This document shows, piece after piece, positions 8,636 through 17,140 of a stretch of 64,000 nt of DNA (the first letter of the stretch is position 1; each line of letters starts with the position of its first letter). Source of the stretch: Variovorax ginsengisoli. GTDB taxonomy: Bacteria; Pseudomonadota; Gammaproteobacteria; Burkholderiales; Burkholderiaceae_C. Under the pieces are notes generated by a model. The model was not told the origin of the DNA. It worked only from the letters and a program-made list of their open reading frames with translations, and searched no databases. The stretch spans positions 310,001-374,000 of the forward strand of contig NZ_JAUSRO010000002.1 in NCBI RefSeq assembly GCF_030811835.1. Direction: 5' to 3'. Position numbers and translations under genes: made by a program.

Positions 8636-8656
8636 ATTGCATGCAATTGCATACAT
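8636..8656. promoter_or_regulatory. Candidate operator for the divergent GntR regulator (promoter-proximal)
   Basis: Bases 8636-8647 form a perfect 12-base palindrome (ATTGCATGCAAT), immediately followed by TTGCATACAT at 8647-8656. It lies 35-55 bases upstream of the oxygenase start codon, where repressor binding would block transcription. The second motif recurs inverted at 8794-8803. GntR/FCD regulators typically bind short A/T-flanked palindromes, which fits, but binding is inferred. Confidence 0.5.
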
Positions 8657-8793
8657 TTTCGAAGCTGTCTTTGGCGAAGGTCAACGTATTTTTACGATTC
8701 AGTGGGCTGTTGGGTTACCTGTAAGGGAAATTCATGGATTTTTGGGTGCACCTTGGATGTGCGCCAACACCCCGACCTGGGTCATCCATTGCG

Positions 8794-8803
8794 ATGTATG
8801 CAA
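8794..8803. promoter_or_regulatory. Inverted copy of the 8647-8656 motif, candidate distal operator
   Basis: ATGTATGCAA is the exact reverse complement of TTGCATACAT at 8647-8656, 147 bases away across the divergent intergenic region and 84 bases before the gntR start. Two inverted sites flanking a divergent promoter suggest looping or autoregulation by the GntR protein. The rest of 8602-8886 shows no gene. Confidence 0.4.
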
Positions 8804-8886
8804 CAAATGGACCAATCGCTGGCTCTTGCGTGCAGGCCTACTGTTCTCTCCTAGAATGGGTCTTCTTTGCTGCGCCTTGCGATCCC

Positions 8887-9621
8887 ATGGACTCCCAACA
8901 ATCCCGCGTGCTGGTCCAGTTGCGCGACTTGATCCTCAAGGGCGAATTCGTGCCCGGCGAGCGGCTCGCCGAGATTCCGCTGGCCGAGAAACTCGGTGCC
9001 TCGCGCACCCCGGTGCGTCTCGCGCTCACGAGCCTGGAGCACGAAGGCCTGATCGAGCAGTCGCCCTCGGGTGGCTACCAGATGCGCCGTTTCACGTCCC
9101 GCGAGATCGCCGACGCGATCCGCGTACGCGGCCTGGTTGAAGGCTTCGCTGCGCGCTTGCTGGCCGAAGACGGCGCGCCGCGCCAGTTGCTGCGCGACCT
9201 GCACGAATGTCTCGACGACGGCGACAAGGCCGTCAACAAGCCGACGATGGAGCTGGACGACTACGCGGCTTATGTCGAGATGAACGACCGCTTCCACAAA
9301 CTCATCATGGACGGCTGCGGCAACTCGGCGCTGCGGCGCGTGATGGACATGCTCGACGGCCAGCCTTTCGCGTCGCCGAGCGCGATGCTGCCGATGCAGT
9401 CTTCGATGGAAGAAGGGCAGCAGTGGATGCGGCAGGCGCACCGCACGCACCACGCGCTCGTTCAGGCGATCGAGCGCGGGCAGGGGTCACGGGCGCAGGC
9501 GCTGGGTGAGGAGCATGTCGAGATTGCGCGGATGAATCTGGACTATGCGTTGGAGCGGCCGGAGTTGGCGGCTGAACTGATGCCTGGGATGCGGTTGGTG
9601 GCGGGGAAGGGGCGGGGCTGA
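8887..9621 (+). CDS. GntR-family transcriptional regulator with FCD domain
   Basis: A 244-residue regulator: an N-terminal winged helix (residues about 8-75, with ERLAEIPLAEKLGASRTPVRLAL as the recognition region, shown in part) and a C-terminal FCD ligand-binding domain with the D-x2-H metal-site motif NDRFH and a second histidine in RTHHALV. The ATG at 8887 gives the family's usual N-terminus; the longer open frame upstream starts in the promoter region. It is transcribed divergently from the Rieske oxygenase operon and probably regulates it in response to substrate or an intermediate. Confidence 0.9.
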   Translation: MDSQQSRVLVQLRDLILKGEFVPGERLAEIPLAEKLGASRTPVRLALTSLEHEGLIEQSPSGGYQMRRFTSREIADAIRVRGLVEGFAARLLAEDGAPRQLLRDLHECLDDGDKAVNKPTMELDDYAAYVEMNDRFHKLIMDGCGNSALRRVMDMLDGQPFASPSAMLPMQSSMEEGQQWMRQAHRTHHALVQAIERGQGSRAQALGEEHVEIARMNLDYALERPELAAELMPGMRLVAGKGRG

Positions 9622-9649
9622 GGTTCTAGTCGTTGGTTCTGGAGAGAGC

Positions 9650-9835
9650 GCCCGGCAGGCGGTGCGGGCCAAACGACCCCACTGCGCCGGCCCTTCGGGC
9701 TGCCTTGCGGTGCTCGCCTGTCGCGGGGTCTCGCTCAAACTCGCTGCGCTCAGACAATCGCGATCCCTGGTCCGCGACAGGCTGTGCTCCTCAGCGGCGC
9801 AGAGGGGATCGCCCGGCCCGCACCGCCTGCCGGGC
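9650..9835. repeat. Nested inverted-repeat element (about 186 bases)
   Basis: The outer arms 9650-9670 and 9815-9835 are perfect 21-base inverted repeats. Inside, 9716-9726 and 9772-9782 are perfect 11-base inverted repeats (GCCTGTCGCGG and its complement). A small GCCC/GGGC hairpin sits near 9690. The element lies between the ends of the convergent gntR and lysR-type genes and fills most of the 284-base gap 9622-9905. No coding capacity is convincing. It may be a bidirectional terminator, a palindromic repeat family member or a non-autonomous mobile unit. Confidence 0.75.
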
Positions 9836-9905
9836 TTAGGGTGGCGCAATCGCTGCGCTCGCTGCAAAGAGATGCACTGCCGACGCACCCCTCGAACCCT
9901 TGTCC

Positions 9906-10808
9906 TCAGGCCTTCGATGTCCCCCGCGCGGCATGCCGCTGCATCATCGCCACGAACGCTTGCGCTGCCGGTGACAACGCCATCCCTCGCCGCTGATAGA
10001 TGTAGAACTGCCGCCGAATCTCCGGCCCGCGCAGCGGCACGAAGCGCACCTTGAAGTTGTCCGCGAACATGCGCGCGTAGTCGGGCACCGCGGCCAGCCC
10101 GGAGCCCACGCCGACCATGGCGAGCGCGGTTGTCAGGTAGCCGACCTCGACGGCCGTCTGCATCGACAGCGAGGCGTCGTGCGACTGCAGGATGCGTTCG
10201 AGTTGCCGGTTGAACTCGCTCGAATAGATGACCCAGCGCTCGTCGCGCAGTTCGTCCCACGACACGCCGCGTCGCTGAGCCAGCGGGTGCGTCGCGGGGC
10301 ACACCATGCGGATGGGCACGTCCATCAGGAAGGTGCGCGTGACGTCTTCGCCCACGGTGCGCTCGGGGCCGACGCCGATCTCGGCTTCGCCGCGGCGCAC
10401 CACGCCCACCACGTCGTCGGTCGTTGCGTCGGTCACGCGCAGCCCGATGTCCGGGTGCAGCGCCGCGAATTCGCCCAGCACCGTCGCGATCCAGGTGCAG
10501 CCCAGCATCTGCGGTGCGACGACCCGCAGCAGCCCGGTGCGCAGCGAGCGCAGGTCCGACGCGCCTTCGACCACCTGGTTCACGTCGTCGAGGATGCGGC
10601 GCGCCAGCGGCAGCAGCTGCCGACCCGCTTCCGTGAGCGTGACGGCCGCGCCGCGGTCGAACAGGGTCACGCCCAGGGACTCTTCCAGCTGCTGGACCAG
10701 CATGCTGACCGCAGACTGGGTGAGGTTCACCTGCCTGGCTCCCGCGGTGAAGCTGCCGGCGCGCGCCACGGCGGAAAAGGCGCGCATCTGGCGCAAGCTG
10801 ATGTTCAT
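9906..10808 (-). CDS. LysR-family transcriptional regulator
   Basis: A 300-residue LysR-type regulator. The N-terminal helix-turn-helix spans residues about 3-62 (LRQMRAFSAVARAGSFTAGA... with the NLTQSAVSMLVQQLE recognition helix), followed by a periplasmic-binding-like effector domain. The ATG at 10808 gives the canonical MNISLRQMRAF start; an upstream extension crosses the promoter. It is divergent from the FAD oxidoreductase at 10928, separated by 119 bases that contain two T-N11-A/inverted-repeat candidates. It probably activates the hydantoinase-type operon. Confidence 0.9.
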   Translation of the reverse strand: MNISLRQMRAFSAVARAGSFTAGARQVNLTQSAVSMLVQQLEESLGVTLFDRGAAVTLTEAGRQLLPLARRILDDVNQVVEGASDLRSLRTGLLRVVAPQMLGCTWIATVLGEFAALHPDIGLRVTDATTDDVVGVVRRGEAEIGVGPERTVGEDVTRTFLMDVPIRMVCPATHPLAQRRGVSWDELRDERWVIYSSEFNRQLERILQSHDASLSMQTAVEVGYLTTALAMVGVGSGLAAVPDYARMFADNFKVRFVPLRGPEIRRQFYIYQRRGMALSPAAQAFVAMMQRHAARGTSKA

Positions 10809-10854
10809 GGCTGCACCACGCTGGGATGGTCGAGGAAGGGCATGGCGATCGATT

Positions 10855-10895
10855 ATCAGAAAGTCTGATCCACACATCAAAAGAATTGGCTTGAT
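10855..10895. promoter_or_regulatory. Candidate LysR-type binding sites in the divergent promoter
   Basis: ATCAG-N5-CTGAT at 10855-10869 is an inverted repeat that contains a T-N11-A motif, the LysR recognition pattern. A second inverted repeat ATCAA-N10-TTGAT lies at 10876-10895, between the first site and the start codon at 10928. The arrangement of a recognition site and a promoter-proximal site is typical of LysR-regulated divergent promoters. Confidence 0.45.
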
Positions 10896-10927
10896 TGATG
10901 ATGGTGCCGCTTCCCAGAATGCGCCGC

Positions 10928-12163
10928 ATGCACATCGCCGTCATCGGAACCGGCATCGTGGGCGTCTGCACCGCAGCATGGCTGCAGCGCGACGGTCACC
11001 AGGTCACCTTCATCGATCCGCTCGAACCGGGCGAAGCCTGCTCGTTCGGCAATGCGGGGTCGCTCTCGCCCAGCGCCTGCCTGCCCGTGGGCATGCCCGG
11101 CATGTGGAAGCGCGTGCCGCGCTGGCTGCTCGACCCGCTGGGGCCGCTCACCGTGCGCTGGCGCTACGCACCGGTCGTGCTGCCCTGGCTGGTGCGCATG
11201 CTGCAGCACTCGAGCCGCGAGGAAGTCACGCGCATCGCGACGGCGTTGCGCACGTTGCTCGAACCCATCTTCGACTGCTACGACCCGCTGCTCGCGCATG
11301 CCGACGCGCAATCGCTGGTGCGCCGCAGCGGTTGCCTCTACGTCTATTCGTCCCGCGAGGCTGCGGCGCAATGGCAGTGGGGCATGAACCTGCGGCGCTC
11401 GCTCGGCGTGAAGCTGGTCGACGTCGAGCGCGATGAGCTGGAGGCCCTGGAGCCCGACCTGAAGGGGCGCTTCCGCTTTGGCCTGCTGGCGCCGGACAAC
11501 GGCTCGACGGCCGACCCGTCGGCGCTGGTGAAGGCGTTGCATGCGCGCTGCATGGCCGACGGCGCGCGGCGCAACGGGCACAGTGCGCTGGGATTCGAGC
11601 GCCAGGGCGGCCGGGTGACCGGCGTGCAGCTCGACTCGGGGGCGACGCTGGCCGTCGATGGCGTGGTCGTCGCCGCCGGTGCCTGGTCGGCACCGCTGGC
11701 TGCCGCGTTGGGTGAACACGTGCCGCTCGAGACGCAGCGCGGTTACCACGTCACCGTGCGCAGCTCGAACCTCGCCTTGCGCCACACCGTGATGGCGGTC
11801 GAGCACAACCTGATGGTCAACCCGATGGCGATGGGCCTGCGACTTGCCGGCACGGTCGAGTTCGCCGGCCTGCAGGCACCGCCGAACTACGAACGCGCCG
11901 ACGCGCTGCTGCAGCAGGGACGCCACCTGTTCCCGCACCTCGACACCTCGGTGGTTACGCGCTGGATGGGCCACCGCCCCTGCATGCCTGACAGCCTGCC
12001 GGTGGTCGGCCGGGCACGCGGTGCGGACAACGCGTGGTTGGCCTTCGGCCACGGCCACATGGGCATGTGCATGGGCGCCAGCACGGGCCGCGAGATCGCG
12101 CACCTGGTGGCCGGCCGCGCGCCGCAGGTCGATCTGACGCCGTTCCGGCCCGATCGCTTCTGA
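10928..12163 (+). CDS. FAD-dependent amino acid oxidoreductase (DadA/DAO family)
   Basis: A 411-residue flavoprotein with an N-terminal dinucleotide-binding motif G7-x-G9-x-x-G12 and the DAO-fold C-terminus ending in the family's GHMGMCMG glycine-rich block, as in D-amino acid dehydrogenases. It should oxidise an amino acid to an imino acid and pass electrons to the respiratory chain or oxygen. The ATG at 10928 is preferred over 10895 because the extra residues have no family match and cover the candidate LysR site. Its stop overlaps hyuA by one base (TGATG). Sarcosine- or D-glutamate-type substrates are both possible; the RidA gene downstream fits imine production. Confidence 0.85.
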   Translation: MHIAVIGTGIVGVCTAAWLQRDGHQVTFIDPLEPGEACSFGNAGSLSPSACLPVGMPGMWKRVPRWLLDPLGPLTVRWRYAPVVLPWLVRMLQHSSREEVTRIATALRTLLEPIFDCYDPLLAHADAQSLVRRSGCLYVYSSREAAAQWQWGMNLRRSLGVKLVDVERDELEALEPDLKGRFRFGLLAPDNGSTADPSALVKALHARCMADGARRNGHSALGFERQGGRVTGVQLDSGATLAVDGVVVAAGAWSAPLAAALGEHVPLETQRGYHVTVRSSNLALRHTVMAVEHNLMVNPMAMGLRLAGTVEFAGLQAPPNYERADALLQQGRHLFPHLDTSVVTRWMGHRPCMPDSLPVVGRARGADNAWLAFGHGHMGMCMGASTGREIAHLVAGRAPQVDLTPFRPDRF

Positions 12164-14118
12164 TGGCCGGGCCCGACACGTCACGCTGGGCAATCGGTGT
12201 CGACATGGGCGGCACCTTCATCGATGCCGTTGCGGTCGCCGATGACGGCCGCCTGGCGAGCCTTAAGCACCCGCGTGAAGCGGGCAGGCTGGCAGAACCC
12301 GTGCTGGCCGCCATCGATCGCATCTGCGCCGAGAACGGCATCGCTCCCCAGCAGGTGGCCCGCATCGTGCACGGGTCCACCGTGGTCACGAATCTGCTGC
12401 TCGAACAGAATGCCCCGCCCGTTGCGGTGCTGACGACCGCCGGCATGGGCGACGTGCTGGCGCTCGGCCGCCAGGAGCGACGCGAGCTGTACCTGCCGGT
12501 CATCGCGAAGCCGACGCCGGACGAGCGCCTCTTCCCCGCGCACCTGCGCTTCGAGATCGCAGGGCGCATCGACGCACAGGGCCGCGAGACAGCGCCGCTC
12601 GCGCTCGACGGCTTCGACCGCATCGCAGACGCCATCGCACAGTCGGGCGTGCGTGCCGTGGCCGTGTGCCTGCTGTTCGCGCACCGCAACCCGGCGCACG
12701 AGCAGCAAGTGCGCGATGTGCTGGCCGCGCGCCTGCCGTACCTGATGGTGTCGCTGTCGAGCGAGGTCGACCCGAAGCCGCGCGAGTTCGAACGTTTTCT
12801 GACCAGCGCGCTCGACGCCTACGCCAAGCCAATGGTCGCCGATTACCTGCGCGCGCTGGCGAGTGCGCTCACGACACGCGGTTTGCCCGAACCGTTCCTG
12901 ATGCGCTCGGAAGGCGGCACCGGCGCCTGGCGTGACGTGGCGGCGCGACCGGTCGGCCTGGCGATGTCGGGGCCGTGCGCTGCGCTCGAAGGTGTGGCCG
13001 CCAGCCTGGGGGGGCGCACCGGCGCGCCGGCCGTGGTGATGGCCATCGACGTCGGCGGCACCAGCACGGACATCGGCATCGTCGAGCAGGGCCGCCCGGC
13101 CTTCGGCGACGCACTGCAGGTCGGCGATTTGAGCCTGCGGCTGCGCTGCGCGGATGTCGAATCGCTCTCGATCGGCGGCGGCAGCGTGGTGCGTGCGCTG
13201 CCCGGCGGCGCGCTGCGGCTCGGTCCGCGCTCGCAAGGCGCTTGGCCCGGCCCGGCGGCCTATGGCCTGGGCGGGAACCGTGCGACGCTGACCGACGCGC
13301 TGTGCGTGCTCGGTCGCTTGCCCGCGCAACTCGCCGGCGGCGTGTCACTCGACCGCGCGGCGGCCGAAGCCGCGTTGCAGCGTGATGCCGCGGTGCCGTT
13401 GGGCATTGAGGTGAAGGACGCGGCCCAGGCCGTCGTCCGCACCGCCGCGTCGGCGATGGCCGAGGCGCTGAAGATGCGCAGCTTCCAGCGCGGGCTCGAC
13501 CCGGCCGACAGCCTGCTCGTGGCAGCCGGCGGCGGCGGTGCGCAGCACGCGGCGGAGGTCGCCGACCTGGCCGGCATGACGCAGGTGCGCGTGCTGCCGC
13601 AGGCCGGCGTGATCGCCGCGCTCGGCATGCTGTGCGCCGCGCCGACGCGGACCGTCGAACAGGCCATGGACGTGCTGCTGAACGACGACGAGCTGCAGGC
13701 ACTTCGCACGCAGGCCGACGCGCAGGGCCAGGCCACGCACCGGCAGCTTGCGCTGTGCCACGCCGGCCAGGAATTCGCCATCGACGTGCGGTGGTTGCCC
13801 GACACCGACACGGTCGCGACGCTCGCCGAACGCTTCGAACAGCGTCACACGCAGCTGCGCGGGAACCTGCCGGCACGACAGGCTTTGCGAGTGCGCCAGA
13901 TGCGCAGCGTGTTCGAAGCGGCGCTGCCGCAACCCGCGCCTTTCGCGGCGCCGCCCGCAGCGACTGCCAGCGCGTGGGCCGGTCTGGCGCCCTCGGGCAG
14001 CGGCCCGGCCTGCCTCTTCGCCGCGCTCACCACCGTGTGTGTGCCCGAAGGCTGGTGCTGGCAGCGGCTTCCGGACGATTCGCTGCTGCTCGAACGCAGT
14101 GAAAGGGCATCCGAATGA
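12163..14118 (+). CDS. hyuA: Hydantoinase/oxoprolinase subunit A
   Basis: A 651-residue ASKHA-fold ATPase subunit of the ATP-dependent N-methylhydantoinase/5-oxoprolinase family. The first phosphate motif is GVDMGGTFID near residues 11-20, followed by HGSTVVTNLLLE, and a second DVGGTSTDIGIV near residue 300 in the hydantoinase A core. With subunit B it opens a cyclic amide ring at the cost of ATP. The start at 12163 is coupled to the upstream oxidoreductase by a one-base overlap, and its stop overlaps hyuB by 4 bases. The sequence does not separate hydantoin from 5-oxoproline specificity. Confidence 0.88.
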   Translation: MAGPDTSRWAIGVDMGGTFIDAVAVADDGRLASLKHPREAGRLAEPVLAAIDRICAENGIAPQQVARIVHGSTVVTNLLLEQNAPPVAVLTTAGMGDVLALGRQERRELYLPVIAKPTPDERLFPAHLRFEIAGRIDAQGRETAPLALDGFDRIADAIAQSGVRAVAVCLLFAHRNPAHEQQVRDVLAARLPYLMVSLSSEVDPKPREFERFLTSALDAYAKPMVADYLRALASALTTRGLPEPFLMRSEGGTGAWRDVAARPVGLAMSGPCAALEGVAASLGGRTGAPAVVMAIDVGGTSTDIGIVEQGRPAFGDALQVGDLSLRLRCADVESLSIGGGSVVRALPGGALRLGPRSQGAWPGPAAYGLGGNRATLTDALCVLGRLPAQLAGGVSLDRAAAEAALQRDAAVPLGIEVKDAAQAVVRTAASAMAEALKMRSFQRGLDPADSLLVAAGGGGAQHAAEVADLAGMTQVRVLPQAGVIAALGMLCAAPTRTVEQAMDVLLNDDELQALRTQADAQGQATHRQLALCHAGQEFAIDVRWLPDTDTVATLAERFEQRHTQLRGNLPARQALRVRQMRSVFEAALPQPAPFAAPPAATASAWAGLAPSGSGPACLFAALTTVCVPEGWCWQRLPDDSLLLERSERASE

Positions 14119-15731
14119 CGGACGCAACCATCACAGCGCGCATGGAGCCGCTGCGCCTCGCCCTGCAGGGCGCCGTCGACCGGATGCAGACCGGCATGAT
14201 GCGCGCCGCCTACTCGTCCATCGCCCGCGAGGGCGGCGACTGCGCGGCGGCCCTGTTCCTGCCCGACGGCCGGCTGCTGGCGCAGGCGCGCTCGCTGCCG
14301 CTGCTGCTGGGTTCGCTGATCCCCGCGGTCGGCGGCGTGCTCGCGCGCTTCCCCGCCGCGTCGATGCGCGACGGCGACGGCTACCTGATGAACGACCCCT
14401 GGTCCGGTGGCACGCACTTGCCCGACCTTGTCGTGGTGCGCCCGGTGCTGCGCGACGGCGAGGTGATCGCCGTGGCCGCGACCTGCCTGCACCACCAGGA
14501 CGTGGGCGGCATGACGCCCGGCTCGATCCCGCCGAACGCCACGGAGATCTACCAGGAAGGCCTGCGCCTGCCACCGCTGCGCTGGCGCACGGCCGACGGC
14601 ATCGACGCCAGCGTGCAGACGATCCTCGACGCCAACAGCCGCACGCCGGTCAACCTGCGCGGCGACCTGGCGGCGCAGTGGTCGGCGGTGAGCCTGGGTG
14701 CGCGAGAACTCGCGGCACTGGCCGCGCGCACCGGCGATGTGTTCCTGCCGGTATGCAACGCGCTCATCGCGCAGGCTGAGCAGATGACGCGCGCTGCGTT
14801 GCGCGATGCGCCCGATGGCGAATGGGCCTGGCAGGACCAGCTCGACGGCGACGGCGTCAGCAACGACCCGGTGCACATCGCGGTGCGCATCCGCAAGACC
14901 GGCGACGCCATCGACATCGACTTCACAGGCAGCTCGTCGCAGGTGCGCGGGCCGGTCAACGCGTCGCCCGGCAGTGTGTTGTCGGCGGCGCTTTTCTTCA
15001 TGCGCACGCTCGCGCCCGATGCACCGAACAACGCCGGTTGCCTGGCGCCGCTGACGCTGCACCTGCCACCCGGCAGCGTGCTGAACCCCGATTTGCCCGC
15101 CGCCGTGAACGCGCGCACGGCCACCGTGAAGATGGCCTGCAACGCGATGCTGGGCGCCTGGTCTCAGGCGGGGGCCGGCGTTTCGGTGGCGCCGCATGCG
15201 GGCGTCGCGACGGTGATGTCGCTGAGCGGCACGCGTGACGACGGCCGGCGCTGGATGCTCACCGAGATCATCGCCAGCGGCGCCGGTGCGAGTGCGCTGG
15301 GCGCCGGCACGCCAGGCGTGTCGACCGACATCGGCAACGCGCGCAACACGCCGGTCGAGGTGATCGAGAGCGAGGCGCCGCTGCAACTCGAGTGCTATGC
15401 GATTCGTCACGGCTCGGGCGGCGCGGGCCTGCATGCGGGCGGCGACGGCGTGCGCCGCGTGTACCGGCTGCTCGAAGGCCGCGCGTCGCTGTCGTACCGC
15501 GGCGAGCGGCACGTGTCGCAGGCCCGCGGTGCGCAGGGCGGTGGCGCCGGCGCGTCGTCGGCCGCGCGCATCGAGCGCGCGAATGGAGACGTGGAGACGC
15601 TGGGCGCTCGCGCCCGGACCGAATGGCAGGCCGGCGACCGGCTCGTGATCGAGACGGCCGGCGGCGGCGGCTGGGGCGCGATCGACGCTGCCACCGCGAA
15701 CGGCTCCCATGCAACGAACCCCCAGGAGTGA
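14115..15731 (+). CDS. hyuB: Hydantoinase/oxoprolinase subunit B
   Basis: A 538-residue hydantoinase B family protein, full length. Recognisable blocks are SSIAREGGDCAAALF, the NDPWSGGTHLPDLVV segment and the C-terminal glycine-rich GGGGWG. Its ATG overlaps the hyuA stop by 4 bases, as expected for subunits of one complex. Together HyuA and HyuB perform ATP-dependent cleavage of an N-C(O) bond in N-methylhydantoin, hydantoin or 5-oxoproline relatives. The neighbouring DadA-like enzyme and RidA suggest that the released amino acid is then oxidised. Confidence 0.88.
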   Translation: MTDATITARMEPLRLALQGAVDRMQTGMMRAAYSSIAREGGDCAAALFLPDGRLLAQARSLPLLLGSLIPAVGGVLARFPAASMRDGDGYLMNDPWSGGTHLPDLVVVRPVLRDGEVIAVAATCLHHQDVGGMTPGSIPPNATEIYQEGLRLPPLRWRTADGIDASVQTILDANSRTPVNLRGDLAAQWSAVSLGARELAALAARTGDVFLPVCNALIAQAEQMTRAALRDAPDGEWAWQDQLDGDGVSNDPVHIAVRIRKTGDAIDIDFTGSSSQVRGPVNASPGSVLSAALFFMRTLAPDAPNNAGCLAPLTLHLPPGSVLNPDLPAAVNARTATVKMACNAMLGAWSQAGAGVSVAPHAGVATVMSLSGTRDDGRRWMLTEIIASGAGASALGAGTPGVSTDIGNARNTPVEVIESEAPLQLECYAIRHGSGGAGLHAGGDGVRRVYRLLEGRASLSYRGERHVSQARGAQGGGAGASSAARIERANGDVETLGARARTEWQAGDRLVIETAGGGGWGAIDAATANGSHATNPQE

Positions 15732-15735
15732 ACCG

Positions 15736-16737
15736 ATGACATCCACCCCCCTTCTTCAACGCAGTCGCCGCCTTGCCCTTGGCGGCGCCATGGCACTGGC
15801 CGCCACCGCGCTGCTGCCGTCTCTGGCCACTGCGCAAAGCTTCCCGACCAAGCCCATCCACATCGTCGTGCCCTTTCCGCCGGGCGGCAGCACCGACCTG
15901 CTGGCGCGCCGGATCGGCGAGAAGCTGGCGGCGGCGTGGGGCCAGCCGGTGGTGGTGGACAACCGCGCCGGTGCCGGCGGCACGCTGGGCGCCGACTATG
16001 TCGCCAAGTCGGCGCCCGACGGCTACACGCTGCTCATGGGCGTGACCGGCAGCAACGCCATCGCCAATGCGCTGTACCCCAAGCTGCCCTACGACGTGGT
16101 GAAGGATTTCGCGCCCGTGTCGCTCGTCGTTTCGTCGCCACTGGTGCTGGTGCGCAACCTCAACTTCGCACCGAAGACGGTGCAGGAAGTGGTGGCCGCC
16201 GCCAAGGCCAGGCCGGGCTCGATCAGCTACGGCTCGCCGGGCAACGGCACGTCGATGCACCTGACCGGCGAGATGTTCAAGCTGTCGGCCAAGGTGTCGA
16301 TGCTCCACATCCCGTACCGCGGCAGCGCGGGCGCGCTGAGCGACCTGATGGGCGGACAGATCGACACCATGTTCGGCGACTTCCTCGTGGTCTGGCCGCA
16401 GCTCGAGGCCGGCAAGCTGCAGCCGATCGCCGTGACCTCGAAGACGCGCCACAAGATGCTACCCAACGTGCCGACCATCGCCGAGAGCGGCTACCCGGGC
16501 TTCGAGGCGCTGTCGTGGCAGGGGCTGTTCGCGCCGGCTGCCACGCCGCCGGCGATCGTCGAGCAACTCAACCGTGAAGTGAACAAGGCGCTGGCCAGCG
16601 CCGACATCCAGGAATACTTCGGCTCGCGCGGCTTCACGCTGGGCGGCAGCAGCGCCAGCGAGTTCAAGGCCTTCGTCAAGGTCGAGGCCGACAAGTGGGC
16701 CAAGATCGTCCAGGCGTCCGGCGCCAAGCCCGATTGA
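15736..16737 (+). CDS. Bug/TctC-family periplasmic solute-binding protein
   Basis: A 333-residue tripartite-tricarboxylate-transporter receptor. A signal peptide (RSRRLALGG then a hydrophobic run, cleavage after ATA near residue 27) precedes the Bug fold beginning FPTKPIHIVVPFPPGGSTD. The ATG at 15736 has an AGGAG site at 15724-15728 inside the end of hyuB. No TctA/TctB membrane partners are nearby, which is common for Burkholderiales, where many orphan Bug proteins exist. It probably captures the operon's substrate in the periplasm. Confidence 0.9.
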   Translation: MTSTPLLQRSRRLALGGAMALAATALLPSLATAQSFPTKPIHIVVPFPPGGSTDLLARRIGEKLAAAWGQPVVVDNRAGAGGTLGADYVAKSAPDGYTLLMGVTGSNAIANALYPKLPYDVVKDFAPVSLVVSSPLVLVRNLNFAPKTVQEVVAAAKARPGSISYGSPGNGTSMHLTGEMFKLSAKVSMLHIPYRGSAGALSDLMGGQIDTMFGDFLVVWPQLEAGKLQPIAVTSKTRHKMLPNVPTIAESGYPGFEALSWQGLFAPAATPPAIVEQLNREVNKALASADIQEYFGSRGFTLGGSSASEFKAFVKVEADKWAKIVQASGAKPD

Positions 16738-16740
16738 GCG

Positions 16741-17127
16741 ATGGGCGCCATCACACACATCGGGCCACCGGTGGTCCGCGCAGGGAAGACGCAACCCATC
16801 TCACCCGCCGTGGTCGCCGAGGGCGCGCTGGTCTTCGTGTCGGGGCAGGTGCCGATGCGAGACGGGAAGCCCGCGGCGCCCGACATCGCGGGCCAGACGC
16901 ATGTGGCGCTCGACATGATCGAAGCCATCCTCGTGCGTGCGGACTGCACGCTGGCCGACGTGGTCAAGGCGACGGTGTGGTTGGTCGACGCCGCCGATTA
17001 CCCGGCCTTCAATATGGCGTGGGGCGAGCGCTTTGCGCTGGAGACGGCGCCGGCGCGATCGACCGTCATTTCGGGGTTGATCGCGCCGGTGCGCGTCGAA
17101 ATCGAAGCGGTCGCCGTGCGCCGCTGA
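16741..17127 (+). CDS. RidA-family enamine/imine deaminase
   Basis: A 128-residue YjgF/YER057c/UK114 family protein. The SGQVPM block, the PARSTV segment carrying the family arginine, and the terminal VEIEAVAV are present. RidA proteins hydrolyse reactive enamine/imine intermediates to keto acids and ammonia; a catabolic family member placed with an amino acid oxidase would speed imine hydrolysis. It follows the Bug gene by 3 bases and closes the operon, converging on metK. Confidence 0.85.
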   Translation: MGAITHIGPPVVRAGKTQPISPAVVAEGALVFVSGQVPMRDGKPAAPDIAGQTHVALDMIEAILVRADCTLADVVKATVWLVDAADYPAFNMAWGERFALETAPARSTVISGLIAPVRVEIEAVAVRR

Positions 17128-17140
17128 ACCCGAGGCCTGA

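Noticed and set aside
1040..8724. Series of plus-strand open frames of 300-520 codons across the Liv/Rieske operon
   Set aside because: All are shadows of minus-strand genes with clear catalytic motifs; their compositions are low-complexity and no family is recognisable.
8734..8886. N-terminal extension of the GntR protein
   Set aside because: The extra 51 residues have no regulator homology and would run through the distal candidate operator; the ATG at 8887 gives a normal GntR start.
9662..10054. Plus-strand open frame of 130 codons in the gap after the GntR gene
   Set aside because: It lies across the nested inverted repeat and the end of the LysR gene and has no recognisable features.
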